Origin: Vitellaria paradoxa
Lineage: Eukaryota; Streptophyta; Magnoliopsida; Ericales; Sapotaceae
Reading direction: 5' to 3'
DNA length: 64,000 nucleotides
Assembly (NCBI GenBank): GCA_019916065.1
Contig: CM034233.1
Span: 40,464,862-40,528,861, forward strand
Shown piece by piece: positions 1 through 11,738 of the stretch. Numbering within the stretch: position 1 is the first letter of the stretch; each line of letters begins with the position of its first letter. The notes below the pieces were generated by a model, which saw only the letters and a program-made list of their open reading frames with translations, was not told the origin of the DNA and made no database searches. Made by a program: the position numbers and the translations under genes.

Positions 1-330
1 CACAAGTGGTGCAGAAATGATGAACATCTTTGAATAGGGTGGGCCAATAGAATCCACATTGGAGAATTTTTGCAGCTGTTTTATTTGTGGAAAAATAGCC
101 ACCATAAGCTTGAGAGTGGCAGAACTCAATTATTCCTGGAGCTTCCCACTCAGGAATACATCGGCGTATTACTTGATCCAAGCAATATTTGAATAAATAT
201 GGATCATCCTAAAAGAAAACTCATACATTCCTAAGGAATTTCTTCCTATCTTTAGAGCTCCATTCACTTGGGATTTTGCCTGTCACTAAGTAGTTAGCAA
301 TATCAGCGTATTAAGAGGATTAGAGGCTGA
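1..330 (-). pseudogene. Integrase N-terminal fragment of E1
   Basis: The minus strand reads an integrase zinc-binding segment directly after the RNase H region: a PEWEAPGIIEFCHS stretch, then AYGGYFSTNKTAAKILQ, FYWPTLFKDVHHFC and a terminal CTTC. This is the HHCC domain that precedes the catalytic core in Ty3/gypsy integrases. The second His of the usual H-x4-GGH motif reads Tyr here (GGYF), a change explained by one C-to-T substitution. The catalytic core lies outside the window, so activity cannot be judged beyond the lost zinc ligand. Confidence 0.75.
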
Positions 331-339
331 TATTGCTTG

Positions 340-1944
340 TACATGAAACAACTATTCATCCGGGAAGCTATTGTTTATTTGAGTATCATCTTTGGGGTAA
401 GCCTTTGCCAGTAAACGTGACAAATGATCTGCTACGACATTTTCCACACCCTTCTTATCTCTTATTTCGATGTTAAACTCTTGTGGTAGTAATATCCATC
501 GAATCAAGCGAGGTTTGGCCTCCGGTTTGGTTAACAGATACTTAAGTGCTAAATGATCAGTAAAAATGATAACTGTTGAACCAATGAGATAAAACTGAAA
601 TTTCTCAAGGGTGAAAATAACTGCTAGTAATCCCTTTTCAGTTGTTGTGTAGTTCTTTTGCGCATCATTAAGAGTTTTACTAGCATAGTAAATGACATGC
701 GCCTTTTTATCCTTTCTCTATCCTAACACAGCTCCAATAGCATGGTCACTAGCGTCGCACATAAGTTCAAATGGTAGTGACCAATCAGGAGATTGTAATA
801 TAGGAGTTGTAGTCAAACATCCCTTGAGTTTATCAAAAGCTTGTTGGCATTGATCGGTCCATTCAAATGGAGTATCCTGTGTTAGTAACTGGCACAAGGG
901 TCTGGAAATTTCACTGAATGACTGAATAAATCTTCGATAAAAACCAGCGTGCCCTAGGAATGATCTAATATCTTTTATCAATTGTGGTGTGGGAAGTTTC
1001 TGTATCAGTTCTACCTTAGCCTGGTCTACCTGGATACCTTCCTTTGATACTATATGACCTAGTACTAAGCCTTTGTGTCACCATGAAATGACACTTTTCC
1101 CAATTAAGGACTAGGTTCTTTTCCTCACATCGTGTTAGCACGAGATCAAGGTTTTGTAAGCACTACTCAAAGAAATTGCCATAGACAGAGAAGTCATCCA
1201 TAAATACTTCGATAGTTTCTTCTACCATCTCACTAAATATGATGATCATGCAGCGCTGGAGAGTAGATGGGGATTACATGGACCAAAGGGCATTCTTTTT
1301 TATGCAAAGGTGACAAAGGGACAAGTGAAGGTGGTTTTAGATTGATCCTCTAAAGCTACCTCTATTTGGTTATAGCCCGAATAGCTATATAAGAAGTAAT
1401 AGTACGCATGCCCAGCCACTCTTTCTAAGACCTGATCTAAAAATGGAAAAGGGAAGTGGTCTTTTTTTGTAACTGCATTGAGTTTTCTATAATCAATGCA
1501 GACTCGCCATCCAGTTTGTACTCTCGTTGGGACTAGCTCGTTGTGATCATTCTGAACTACAGTGATACCTGACTTCTTAGGTACTACTTGTGTGGGGCTT
1601 ACCCATTAAGAATAAAAAATTGGATAAATTATCCCCACATCAAGCAATTTGAGTACTACTTCTTTCATATTTGGATTGAGTCTTCTTTGTATTTGTCAGA
1701 TTGGCTTAGCACCCTCTTCTAAATATATACGATGTGTGCAAAGGAGTGGACTGATACCTATTAAATCCGCCACTAACCACCCTAATGCCTTTCTATGGGT
1801 TTTTAAGAGATCTACTAATGTATGCTCCTGATCAGTGTTTAATTCAAAGGAGATAACTATGGGGTATGTTTCTCCTTCGTTTAGAAAAGCATATTTCAAA
1901 TTAGGAGGTAAAGGTTTCCTATCAGGACTTGGGGCTTTTGCATT
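340..1944 (-). pseudogene. Reverse transcriptase-RNase H of E1
   Basis: The minus strand carries RT blocks in order: a start reading MKYAFLNEGETYPIVIS at 1899, then [20 protein letters not shown], a catalytic box FMDDFSVYG near 1180-1215, the connection segment FLGHAGFYRRFIQSFSEISR (about 905-960), and the RNase H region with LMCDASDHAIGAVLG (720-770), YYASKTLNDAQKNYTTTEK and FTDHLALKYLL. Ty3 RT-RNase H copies the element's RNA into DNA. At least five frame changes or stops break it, several falling where Gln is expected. It continues without a gap into integrase on the left and protease on the right, as in a normal Ty3 pol. Confidence 0.88.
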
Positions 1945-2580
1945 TTATGATTGAGCTTTATTTAGTAATGGCCCCAAACTTTTAAACATTGGTACCCAAT
2001 TACCTATAGACATTAAGGGGCAGACCTCTAACCATTCATATATCATTTCACTCACTTCGCCTTGGATCATAGGGTCTTCCTTCTCCACATTACAACATAA
2101 TAATGCCCTTTCTAAAGGATCTTCAAAGAATTTACAATTGATATAGTCTTGCAATTTGGTCTCCACTACATCTACTTCTTGTATCTCAGACACCTCTTTT
2201 GGTTGTTTAGTAACATGAAAAATATTGGTCTCAAATTCTATGTTACCAAAAGACATTTTCATGGATCTATTCCTACAATTGATCAAGGCATTTGAAGTTG
2301 CTAAGAATGGCCATCCAAGAATCACAGGTGTCTAATCTGGTGCTGACAAACTGGTGAGTGGTTGTGTATCAAGGATTATAAAATCTACTAGAAAATAGAA
2401 ATTTTTCACTTGCACCAGTACATCTTCAACTATACCTCATGGGACTTTAATTGATCTATCAGCAAGCTGCAAAGTCACACGGGTAAGTTTTATCTTTCCT
2501 AAGGCCAGTTGTTCGTACACTGAATAGGGAAGTAAATTCACACTAGCTCCTCAATCAAGAAGTGCTCGACTAATAAAGAA
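1945..2580 (-). pseudogene. Aspartic protease region of E1
   Basis: The minus-strand reading gives the retropepsin-like active-site context RALLD-stop-GASVNLLPYS at about 2510-2570, where the family has D-x-GAS, followed by YEQLALGKIKLTRVTLQLA. Further on, VILGWPFLATSNALINCRN (2270-2325) matches the conserved second half of the domain (ILGRPFLAT). The protease processes the Gag-Pol precursor. A stop codon lies right inside the catalytic motif, so this copy cannot make a working protease. Confidence 0.8.
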
Positions 2581-4616
2581 CTCCCATATAAAACAAGAAA
2601 TAGTAGGACATCCAGGGTCCTTATATTTCGGGGGTGTACGACATTGAAGGATAGCACTTGGTTGTTCAGTTAGGAATGCCTTTTCTTTTACATTCAGTCC
2701 CCTCTTTACAGTGCATAACTCTTTTAAGAATTTTGTATAAACAAGGATTTGCTTTATTGCATCTAAGAGAGGTATGTTAATTTTTACTTGTTTAAAGACC
2801 TCCAACAATTCAGTTGCTTGAGCTTCTCTCTTTGCTTTCCAAAACCTTTGGGGGAATGGTGCCTTAGGAACATATTCTCTAGGCACTATCATAGGTTCTC
2901 CTTCTTTTTCTTTTCCTTTTTCCTTTTTTTCTCCCTTACCATCCTCTTTTTCTTCTTTTTCAAACTCCTCATCCTCGATGACTATTGATTGCTTTCCTGC
3001 CCTCTTATTATCTTCCAACATCCGCTTAGGTTCTAACTCTTCCTTAATCTCAGCCATCTTAGGGAGAATGGTTTTATCTATCACTTTACCATTCCTAAGC
3101 GTCATGATGTTTTGCACCTGTTCAATGTTTCTAGGCATATTGGAAGACCCTTCAACTTGTTTCACTTGGGCGGTGGGATTTGGACGTGGTTGAGCAGGGA
3201 ATTGACCCTTTAGTTGTGCGGTTAAAGTTTGGGTTAAAAGTGTCAATTGACCCTTGATATCGTCCAAAGTTCTATTGTTTGAGCCCAAAGTGTGGATTGA
3301 GTATTCATGAACTTTTGAAGTGTTTCTTATGTGGATCTTTTATTTGGAGGGATATATGGATTATGTAAGGGTCCCGCATTCTGAGGCAATCCTAAACTAG
3401 TGACTGGAAGGTGAGGCACTGAAGGAGGAGGAGCATGATGAGGTTAAGGTATGTGAGCTCTTTCGTTTCTCCAACTAAAATTTGGATAGTTTCTCACAGC
3501 CGGATTATATGTCTCAGAATAAGCATTTCCCCCTAAATTTTGTCCACGATATGGAGGTCAGTATTGATTCACCGCATGGATGGGAAGTTCACTAGATGGC
3601 TGACCTTGCACAACCTCTCTACAGATAGGGATATCTAGGACAATCGTCTGTCCTATGAGCTTGACTATCACACTTATGCAATAGACATTTGCTACAGGTT
3701 CCTTAGTGGTATGTGCATCTTTTTTAATTTTTAGGGTCTCAATCTCTCGTGTGAGTGTTGCTAACCTTGCCCTAAAATCATCAGTTTCATTTAATTGATG
3801 CAAACCTTGAATGGAGGTGCCACTAGTAGTTTGAGTATTGAGAGATCATGTGGTATCCCAGGTTTGTGCATTCTCAGCTAAAAATTCGAAATAATCATAA
3901 CCTTCCTCGGTATAGAACTACCCATTACACATTGTCTCAACAAATTGTTTCAATTGTGGCATTAGTGATCCATCAAAGATACTAGCAAGGCGCCAAATTT
4001 CAAATCCATGATGAGGACAGGAATGTAAAAGAGTTTTGAACCTCTCCCGACTTTGATAGAATATTTCACCATGTTGTGAAGCAAAATTCAAAATTTGATG
4101 CTGAATTGCATCAATTCTGTTACGAGGGAAAAATTTCTTCAAAAATTTTTCTTGCATTTCATCCCATGTGCGAATGGAATTTGATGGTAAGAATTCAAAC
4201 CATCTAGTAGCCTTATCTTGCAATAAGAACGAAAAAAGATTAAGAAAAACTAATTCTATTGGGCATCCCTGATCCTTAATAGTGACATAAATGTTCCTAA
4301 ACCGTGTTAAGTGATCGTATAGATTTTTCAAGTCCATACCATAGAAAGTATGTAACAATTGTATCATTCCAGGTTTGAAGTGGAATGCTTGATTTTCAGG
4401 CCAAACTATACAGGATCCAGGAGTATGCCTATTTTGCTGTAGGATATCCCTCATGGATCACCTAGCAGCAACAGCTTGTTCTTTAGCCATTTCTAAGATT
4501 GGATTAGGAAATCTAGGGTTTGGAGATTCTCCTAAAGGATTTTCAGGTTCAAAGAGAGAATTTAGAAACTCAGAACGCTCTAATTGACCATTGTCACCAC
4601 GAGTCCAAAAGCTCAT
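2551..4616 (-). pseudogene. gag of E1
   Basis: The start is ATG at 4616 (minus), giving MSFWTRGDNGQLERSEFLN; an in-frame stop follows about 48 codons later, just before SMRDILQQNRH. The capsid-like core reads IQLLHTFYGMDLKNLYDHL, TRWFEFLPSNSIRTWDEMQ, then KFLKKFFPRNRIDAIQHQI and CPHHGFEIW (3918-4454). This is the retrotransposon Gag domain of Athila/Tat elements. A charged Lys/Glu-rich linker (about 2830-3060) and a conserved segment LLDAIKQILVYTKFLKEL (2690-2780) lead into protease. No classic CCHC knuckle was seen, as is common in this lineage. Two frame breaks lie between 3300 and 3900. Confidence 0.85.
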
Positions 4617-4800
4617 AAGCTAGAGAAGATATAATGAATGGAGGGACTATGGTCCAAACTAGAGACCTAGGTGTCCAGATCACAAAGCAAGGTTATAGGA
4701 CTTAGGAAGATTTTTTAGGCAAATTTTAAGTTTTTTTTTTTTTTTTTGAAAATTAAATTTTATCCTAAAATTCTAATAACCTAAAAACTAACATTGGCGG

Positions 4801-4819
4801 TTCCTCGGCAACGACGCTA
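4801..4819 (-). promoter_or_regulatory. Primer-binding site of E1 (tRNA-Asp-like)
   Basis: On the minus strand this reads TAGCGTCGTTGCCGAGGAA, three transitions away from TGGCGCCGTTGCCGGGGAA, the PBS known from Athila/Tat elements. It lies between the LTR and the gag start, where minus-strand DNA synthesis is primed. The three mismatches suggest decay after insertion. Confidence 0.75.
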
Positions 4820-4837
4820 AAAACTTGACCGCTTCTA

Positions 4838-6204
4838 GAATGTGCATCTAATTAACCCCCAAGTGCAAGGGTGTGTGGTATAATTTTAACTCGGTGAGTC
4901 TGATGTCGAATCCATAGGGAACCTAAGTTCCAGTTTCTAGGTCTAAGATTTTCGAAACCCAAGTTCAAGAATTAATTTGAAGCAGAATCAAACAAGAGTT
5001 TCGACAATATTCCTAAGTTTGTTCTGACAAATACAAGTAATAAGAACTGCTAGTAAATAATCTTAAAGAAAGCAAACAAGATCACTTCAAGAATTAAATA
5101 CAGTGAGTTAAAACCCTTGATTTAATATTCAAGTTCAGGTGGAATAAAATTAAATCATATCAGTGCTTTAATTACCAATTAAAGTTTCACGTCGAATGGA
5201 AAAATTAATTGGAGAATATCATTGTTAAAGCTCTTTCAAAAATCCACAATACTAAATTTCATACTCACGTCTAATGGATTATGAAATCGGAAAGTTTATT
5301 CTTAAGAAAACACTTGTGGTTTCAAACCTAATCTTTTCGTTTCAAGATTTTCAAGAAAGTTAAAGATTCAAAAACCTTTATTAGTGATTATCGGAATATG
5401 ATCAAAAGCTTTTGTTTTTGAAAGTTCTTTAAACGAAAAATCAGATTTGAACAACTAATGTAGATGTTTACACTTTTGCATATTCATCTACGAAACCCTA
5501 GCACATAACATGATTTAAACATTCTACCTTCCCTATGAAGTTAAATCAAGGAAAATGATCTATGCTAACATTGTGTAGAAATCTATATGCATAAATCAAT
5601 AAATAAATAAAAGATAAGAAGATTAAATGAAAAAGAAGAAATTTGGAAATTTTTATTAAACTAAGAAAACCAAATACCGTACTTCGAAGGATGGAAAGAA
5701 TGACGAACAATCATTAAAGATGAAACACACCCACAAACAGCTTCGCAAATCTTGAAAAACATCTTCAAAATTTGAAAAACAAACTCTCTAAACCATAAAA
5801 AAACTCTTTAGAATGTTAGGAAGAAGTCCCTACAAATAGCAGTACATCCTCCTCTTATATCCTCCACAAGCCCTAAAGAAAATGAAACAAAAAACTTAAT
5901 CTCGCGTGTCCCAAGTGTCCAGACACCCAAATGGGGTGTCCAGACGGTAGTGTGGTCCAGACTCCAATTTTTTCTACTCTGCCTTCTGTGGTCCTGAAGG
6001 TGTTTCGGACACCCATCCCATGCAAGTGCACCACGAGCTATCCTTCATCATTTTCTTCGTCTTTGGCACTCCCAATTGCTTCGATTGAACCATTTTCACT
6101 ACAATTAAGAAAAATAAATCATATTAGTGTAAAAAGTAACAAAACACATAAATAAATTAAGAAAATGCATGATTTTGTGTTAAAATAGGGTTCTTGTAAT
6201 TACA
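4838..6204 (-). repeat. 5' LTR of E1
   Basis: This is noncoding sequence between the E1 primer site and the 3' UTR of E2. The inner end, on the minus strand, carries the phrase CCTATGGATTCGACATCAGA and a CTTGCACTTGGGGG stretch, as seen near the U5 end of Athila/Tat LTRs. Repeated GGTGTCC/GGACACC words lie at 5910-6020. The matching LTR is off the window, so the outer boundary is inferred from a TG dinucleotide and the loss of similarity. A poly-T run at 4729-4746 sits just inside, between PBS and gag; I could not link it to an insertion. Confidence 0.6.
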
Positions 6205-6942
6205 TTTTTCAAGTGTAATCAACAATTGAAACAAAGACCTAGTGGATTCTAAGCAAGCAACTCTTATCTTATGCATGTAGTGTCCTGTGTAAGTTGTGAT
6301 GTGATCTTTTGCACATGCATTGGAATATGGTTAGGAGCTGTTCACTTGAACTTTAATTCAGTTCACTCATTCATTTGTGGGGTTACGTGCAATTAGGATA
6401 GCATCATATGCTAATAGGTGTATGTGAACCCGTGATGAGTGAATTCCTTCTTATGAGTGGTATCCGGTGAGTTTTGAAGTCAAAACCTAGCTCCGTTTAT
6501 GCTCTTGCAACCTTGTGGAATGAATGAAACAACTTTGTACACATGTTCTTTTTACATTGGTAGTCCATAGATTTATGCTTAGCACTAGGAAATTACACAT
6601 GATATTTGAGTTTTGCAACTTGTTGGGCTTGAGCTTGATTCATTTTTGATCTTAATCACTTTTTGACATCTTGAGACCAAACCATAGATGTTTGTGGGTA
6701 GCATCACTACAAACCCTCATGAGACCTCACTCGTCCACTAGGGGGAACCTAGGGGTTTTAAGGGCTTGCCTCACGCGTTAAGTGTGGCCGTGTGTCTCCT
6801 ACGAAAATGGACCTCCTTTTTGGTTAGAATTAGTAGCTTTTCATTTTCATTCGAATAATAAGGATTTGCTTGGTATATGTTCATTTTTCTTTAGTCATAA
6901 TTCTTTCCATTCCTAGGGACTAGTAATATCTAGGTTAGGGGG
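6205..6942 (+). other. 3' untranslated remnant of Ty3 element E2
   Basis: No reading frame is supported here. The segment ends in a purine-rich GGTTAGGGGG at 6933-6942, immediately before TGTGATTG, the same arrangement as the polypurine tract and LTR start of element D (mirrored at 23316-23326). I therefore read it as the end of the internal region of a plus-strand Athila/Tat-type element whose coding part has been lost or displaced by E1. Confidence 0.55.
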
Positions 6943-8426
6943 TGTGATTGCATGCGATCATTGCCATTTTTAGCTTCATTTCACTCTTTTTGTGAACATT
7001 TTATCAAGTAAAATGCACTTTTATCTTATTTTGATTATTTCTATGGTTCTTGTATGCTTTATAGGATAATGGAGAAACATAACTCAAGGAAGTCAAGTTA
7101 GGAGCCTAAATTTGCAATTCAGGATTGAACTAGCCATCATTGGGAGCACGGCTAAGTAAGGGATGGGCACCCACCAAGGCTAGATGTTACAGGAGTTGGC
7201 TTGGAGAGCACCTTGGGCACACAAGGCTTGGGAGCCTGACTGCACAAGACCTTAGGTGCCCATCAAGAGTGGATTTTTAGTAGTTAATTCAGGACTTTCA
7301 TCAAACATATAGAGTGTGCAGTGGCTTAGGCGCACACCCAGTGAAGCTTGGGCGCCCGTGGCGTACTTCCAACAGACGTTTGACATTAAATTTGAACTGT
7401 GAATTTACGTATATACCCCTAAGTTATGTAAGCCTATAAATAGGTTAAATTCTAATGTATTGGATACTTTTTTGCACCTAGGGCTAGCCGTTTTCATCTT
7501 GTTTGGATTGACAGAAGAGTTCGCTTCATCTTCGCATTAGCGTTTATCTTGTAAGCAACAATTTTCATTAAGTTTAATCCAAAGTTCATTATTTCTTATT
7601 TTATATTCTTTGTTTTCACTTCGTAACAATTCACCTTCGCTCTTTTGTTATTGGTTTAGTTTTAGAAGTGCTTTAGAGTATTTTGAAGTACTTCACTTTA
7701 GCTTTTTCTTACACAATGAAGACCTTTTTCTTTTCGCAAAGCCTTATTTACACTTTTACAATGCTAGGCTAGAGTTTTTCTTGGTTTTAACTAAGGAATG
7801 TAAAGAAATCGAAGGAGATGAATTCGGACATTATGAACTGTATCATCTTTTGATTAAAAACAAAAGGATCATAGTTCTAGGTTAACTTTCGAAAACGAAT
7901 CACCTGTGATAAAGTTGAACTTTGGTTATGATAGTGCGAACCGAGAGTCAATTCCATGTCCGGGTGACTTCAAACTTGATTTCAAAACCCTAGAATAGCA
8001 ATTTCCTTATGGAAAGGTTTTCTAACGCTGAATCTTCAAGCCTAATACTACATATGTAGATATTAGGTCGCGTTAACTACATATTCGAATTCATCCCTTT
8101 GAGGACATTATAGGAATAGGTTAAAGCCAAGTGTTTCAATTCAAGTAGTTTGTTTAAGTTTACAAATTGGTTGCCTTCCTTAGTGTTTAGGTTTTTGCTT
8201 AACTTGTGTTTTCAAATCATCGTTACAATCCCCAATTTGAAAAAATCGAAAAAGATTTTCTTCTTTTCTTTTTATAATTTTTGCAAGCATTTTCAAAAAT
8301 AAGTTTTCCCCAAATTTAGTCACACCCTTGCTCCCTGTGGAGATGACCTAGGACTTACCTAGACTAAACTCAACCGGCCTCTTGCACTTGAGAGTGAACC
8401 CCTTCAAATTTCAAAAGTGGTCAACA
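6943..8426 (+). repeat. LTR of Ty3 element E2
   Basis: It starts TGTGATTGCATGCG directly after a polypurine tract and ends near GTCAACA. Landmarks in order: TTTATCAAGTAAAATGCAC (about 7001), GC-rich words including GGGCGCCCGTGG (7350), a TATA box (7435) and the U5-type phrase GCTCCCTGTGGAGATGACC with CTTGCACTTGAGAG (8330-8395). A diverged copy of the whole unit lies at 17643-19299 in the same orientation. The right end abuts a copia B1 LTR fragment, so E2 probably inserted into that LTR. A short ORF at 7610-7885 is not conserved in the second copy. Confidence 0.65.
7435..7442 (+). promoter_or_regulatory. Predicted TATA box of the E2 LTR
   Basis: TATAAATA lies in the context GTAAGCCTATAAATAGG. 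The same context is conserved in the diverged copy at 18171-18188, although the surrounding sequence differs much more. This supports it as the LTR's RNA polymerase II promoter element. Confidence 0.6.
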
Positions 8427-8534
8427 TGCTTCCATAAGTAATGAATAAACTTTAGATAAGCCAAATAAAAATTCTTTATTAAAATAAAATCAGTTCGTCA
8501 TCTAATATATGTTTTTAGGGCATACATCCTAGCA
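8427..8534 (-). repeat. 3' LTR fragment of copia B1
   Basis: On the minus strand it begins TGCTAGGATGTATGCCCTAA and matches the start of the 5' LTR (15925 leftward) and of the B2 LTR at 30081. Only about 108 bp remain before sequence switches to the E2 LTR. The polypurine stretch AAGTGGGAGAA lies directly upstream on the minus strand (8535-8545), fixing the LTR start. Confidence 0.8.
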
Positions 8535-8539
8535 TTCTC

Positions 8540-9290
8540 CCACTTGTACTTAAGCCATTGACTCATTACATCTCACCCCCATCCCATCAACATAAGATTC
8601 AAAAATCTTTCTAGGTAACGCTTTGGTAAAAGGATCAGCTAAGTTATCTACTGACACAATTTTTTTCGCAATGATGTCACCTCTGTGAATAATGTCTCTG
8701 ACTAAGTAATACTTTCTTTCTATGTGCTTCCCACCCTTGCAAGTTCTTGACTCCTTGGATTAAGCTATGGCCCTAGTATTTTTTTTTTTTGGTGACCCGG
8801 AACCCAGCCAGTTTATTACAGTCCTCAACGGACCGTGTAGCCGACCGGTAAACCGGGGGTAGACGAATACCCCACAAACTCGCCGACCAGATAAGTCACA
8901 AGCTTACGCTTGTGGTGGGTGACCCTTGGAATCAAACCCAGGCAAACTCTGTTGGAAATGCTCCCTCAAGCCGCTGGACCAACCCCAAAGGTTATGGCCC
9001 TAGTATTATCACAATAAAGTGTCATAGGCAACTTTGTCTGTCATACTACTTCCAGTTCCCTAAGGAACTTCATGAACTAAACTGCCTCCTTAGTCGCTTT
9101 TGAAGCTGCCACGTACTCAGCTTCAGCGATAGAGTCAGTAATACACTGTTGCTTAATACTCCTCCAATTGATATCTTCTCCACCAAGAGTAAACACATAA
9201 CCAGATGTTGATTTTCAGGAATCCTTAACTAACATGAAGTCTGAATCAATATATCTAATAGGAACTAGGTCTCCACCCCTGTAAACTAAC
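8540..9290 (-). pseudogene. RNase H and pol end of copia B1, split by a SINE
   Basis: The minus strand reads copia RNase H phrases: QQCISDSTTKAEYVAAS (about 9090-9160), LYCDNTRAIA, SKESRTCKGGKHIERKYY (8700-8770) and NLADPFTKALP (about 8620-8650), followed closely by the polypurine stretch and LTR. The domain degrades RNA in the RNA:DNA hybrid. The SINE at 8781-8992 sits between LYCDNTRAIA and SKES, so the frame is physically interrupted, and there are additional Gln-to-stop changes. Confidence 0.82.
8781..8992 (-). mobile_element. tRNA-derived SINE with 15-bp target duplication
   Basis: This 212-bp insertion is flanked by a perfect 15-bp direct repeat, TATGGCCCTAGTATT (8766-8780 and 8993-9007). 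On the minus strand it starts near CTTTGGGGTTGGTCC, has an A-box-like TGGTCCAGCGG (8971-8981), a B-box-like GGTTTGATTCC (8928-8938), a tRNA-unrelated body with a CACAAGC/GCTTGTG hairpin (8897-8914), and ends in GGTCACC followed by about ten A. Internal Pol III boxes, A tail and long target duplications are the hallmarks of a SINE mobilised by LINE machinery. I do not recognise the exact family. Confidence 0.9.
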
Positions 9291-10170
9291 ACATAATCTT
9301 TTGTCCTTCTCTAGTACTTAAGAATATACTTTATAGCAATCCCATGTTCTGGTCCAAGATTACATCGATACCGCTAACCATGCACACTGCATAACATATA
9401 TCTGATCTAGTACAAAACATAGTATACCTGAGGCTCCCTATTGCCAAAGCATAAGTGACTTTCTTCATAAGCTTCTCTTCCAGAGTTGTCATAGGACACT
9501 GGCTCTTAGATAGAGGCATCCCATGCTTAAAAGGTACCACACCCCTTTTAGAGTTATGCATAAAATATTTGACTAATGTCTTATCAATATACACAGTTTG
9601 AGATAGGCCTAACAACCTATTCTTACGATCTCACAAAAGCTTGATCCCAAGGATGTAACTAGCCTCTCACTAGTCCTTCATATCAAATTGCTTCACTAAC
9701 CAGACCTTAACTATGGATAACATACCAATATCATTCCCAATGATTAAAATTTCACCCACGCATAGGATTAAGAAGACCACTACACTCCCACTATGCTTCT
9801 TATACACACAAGGCTCATCTAGATTTTGATCAAAACCAAATGATTTGATGGCTTGATCAAAACAGATGTTCCAATTATGAGATGCTTACTTAAGTCCATA
9901 AATAGACTTATGCAACTTACGTACCATCTGCTTCTGGACCTTAGCTATGAACCCTTTTGGTTGCATCATATAGATATCTTCATCGAGATAGCCATTCAAA
10001 AATACCATCTTGACATCCATTTGACAAATCTCATAATCAAGATAAGCTACAATGGATAAGAGGATACGAATAGACTTAAGCATAACAACTGGAAAAAGAG
10101 TTTCCTCATAGTCGACACCCCTCTTTCTAAGTAAACCCTTTAGACATTAGCCTAGCCTTATAGGTCTCAA
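9291..10170 (-). pseudogene. Reverse transcriptase of copia B1
   Basis: The minus strand gives QMDVKMVFLNGYLDEDIYMM and HKSIYGLK (9886-10060), typical copia RT blocks, then the catalytic region FLILCVGEILIIGND near 9735-9785, then VYIDKTLVKYFMHNSKRGVV and TRSDICYAVCMVSG (9380-9600). The family's YVDD box reads CVGE here, so both catalytic aspartates are gone in addition to several stops. This copy could not reverse-transcribe. Confidence 0.88.
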
Positions 10171-10399
10171 TAGACCCACCTAATCCCCTCTTTCTTTTGT
10201 AAACCCACCTACAACTAATAGGTTTAACATTGGTAGGTGGTTCTACAAGTTTCCAGACTTGATTGGAGTACATAGACTCCATTTCAACTTTCATAGCCTT
10301 TTGCTAGGAATCTACATCTATATCAGAAATAGCCTCATTATAGTTGGAATGATCAGGTTGTTATTCTCCTTAGAGATTCTCTTCAAAGAACTTATATCT

Positions 10400-11465
10400 G
10401 TTAGGTGCCCTGACAATCCTCCTGCCAAGATGAGCTTCCGGTGTTTCAAAAAAAGTGGGTAACGTAGTTTGCGGAGTAACTATGTTAATGGCTTGTGGGT
10501 CAGAACTATCTATCTCATCTTATGAACACCTTTTGCTCTCTAAGATTATAAAATAGCCAACGCTTTGTGCCTTTTGGATACCCTATGAAATAGCTTAATT
10601 TTGATGTCAGTTCGAACTTACTAGTCTTGCCCTTCAACACTTATGCAGGGCAACCCCATATCCTATAGCGTTACAAATTGCGATGCCATCCAATCGACAA
10701 TTCAGTGGGATTTTTAGGGGCAGACTTAGTTGGTCTGGAGTTTATAATATACATAGCTATTTCTAAGGCATCTCCCCAAAGAAATATAGGCAAATCAGAA
10801 TAAATTATCTTTGATCTAACCATATTTTTCTTCTTTCTTCTCTCAGCTACAACATTTTGCTTAGGCCTGCCCTGTGCAGACAATTAAGATATAATCCCAT
10901 TATCAAACAAATATTTACTGAAGTCACTGGAGAGATACTCGCCACATCAATCAGATTTAAGTGACTTTACGTTCTTATTTAATTACTTTTCTACCTTAGC
11001 CAGAAACTCTTTGAACTTTTCAAAAGCTTCAAACTTAGGGTGCAATAGATAGACATAACCATACCTAGAGTAATCATCCGTGAAAGTGATGAAATACTCA
11101 TAACCTCACCGGCTCTGACATTTAAATGTCCACACATCTATGTGAACTAACTTTAATAGTTCTTTAGCTTTATTCCCTTTTGTAGAAAAGGGTCTCTTGG
11201 TCATTTTGCCCTCTAAGTAAGATACACAAGTTGGTAATGGCTACACTACTAATGAAGATAAAGTACCTTCCTTTACCAACCTTGTTATCCTATTCAAATT
11301 AATATGACCAAGCCTTAAATGCCAAAGATGCGTTGGATTACTTGAAGAAGCTTTTATTTTAAGATTTGGTGAAATAAATGATGATGATGATGGTTGTGAA
11401 TTGCTACTTTCTATGTCATGAGTCTCATTCAAATGTGGAGTAATCAGACGTAAGCCATTTGTCAA
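10400..11465 (-). pseudogene. GAG-pre-integrase and integrase of copia B1
   Basis: The minus strand reads LWHLRLGHINLNRITRLV (11290-11345), the GAG-pre-integrase His/Cys segment, then CVSYLEGKMTKRPF, YFITFTDDYSRYGYVYLLH (about 11050-11110) carrying the first catalytic Asp region, CGEYLSSDFSKYLFDNGII, and [18 protein letters not shown] (10790-10860) with the catalytic Glu. [14 protein letters not shown] and IGYPKGTKRWLFYN segments follow. Integrase inserts the DNA copy. Stops fall at positions where Gln is usual, and the PQQNG motif is altered. Confidence 0.87.
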
Positions 11466-11738
11466 TGTACTAGAGCAAACAAAAGAACCATTTAATTTAA
11501 TAGTAACTGAAAAGTTAAAAACAACTAAATATCATTTTTTAATTAAACAAAAAAAACGTGAAACTAAATTTCTTCTAATGCTAGGTACGTAAAGGTAATT
11601 TTCTAAAACTAATGTTTTATCACTAAAAAGTAATCTAACTACTCTAACTAAAATAGCAGCAATCTTAAAGCCATTAACAACGTGCAAGAAAACCTTCTAT
11701 TGCTTAGCCTCTTGGTTTCCTGAAACCCCTACAAAGAA

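Larger units (their letters stand above)
1..6204 (-). mobile_element. Ty3/gypsy element E1 (Athila/Tat-like), 5' part
   Basis: This is a minus-strand LTR retrotransposon whose 3' end lies off the left edge. Read right to left it has a 5' LTR (about 6204-4838), a primer-binding site, gag, protease, reverse transcriptase, RNase H and the N-terminal zinc-binding part of integrase. The gag wording, the RT box FMDDFSVYG and a PBS related to the 3' end of tRNA-Asp are what I know from Athila/Tat-lineage elements. The reading frame is broken by stops and frameshifts, so the copy is dead. The right boundary is set only by a plausible LTR start (TGTAATTACAAG on the minus strand) and is uncertain by tens of bases. 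Confidence 0.85.

Noticed and set aside
2788..2988. Plus-strand ORF rich in Phe/Ser within E1
   Set aside because: It is the complement of a Lys/Glu-rich gag linker on the minus strand; composition explains the open frame.
4729..4746. Poly-T run between E1's PBS and gag as a further micro-insertion
   Set aside because: No convincing direct repeats flank it, unlike the supported sites.
7610..7885. 91-codon ORF in the E2 LTR as a host gene
   Set aside because: It lies inside an LTR, and the frame is not kept in the diverged copy at 17643-19299.
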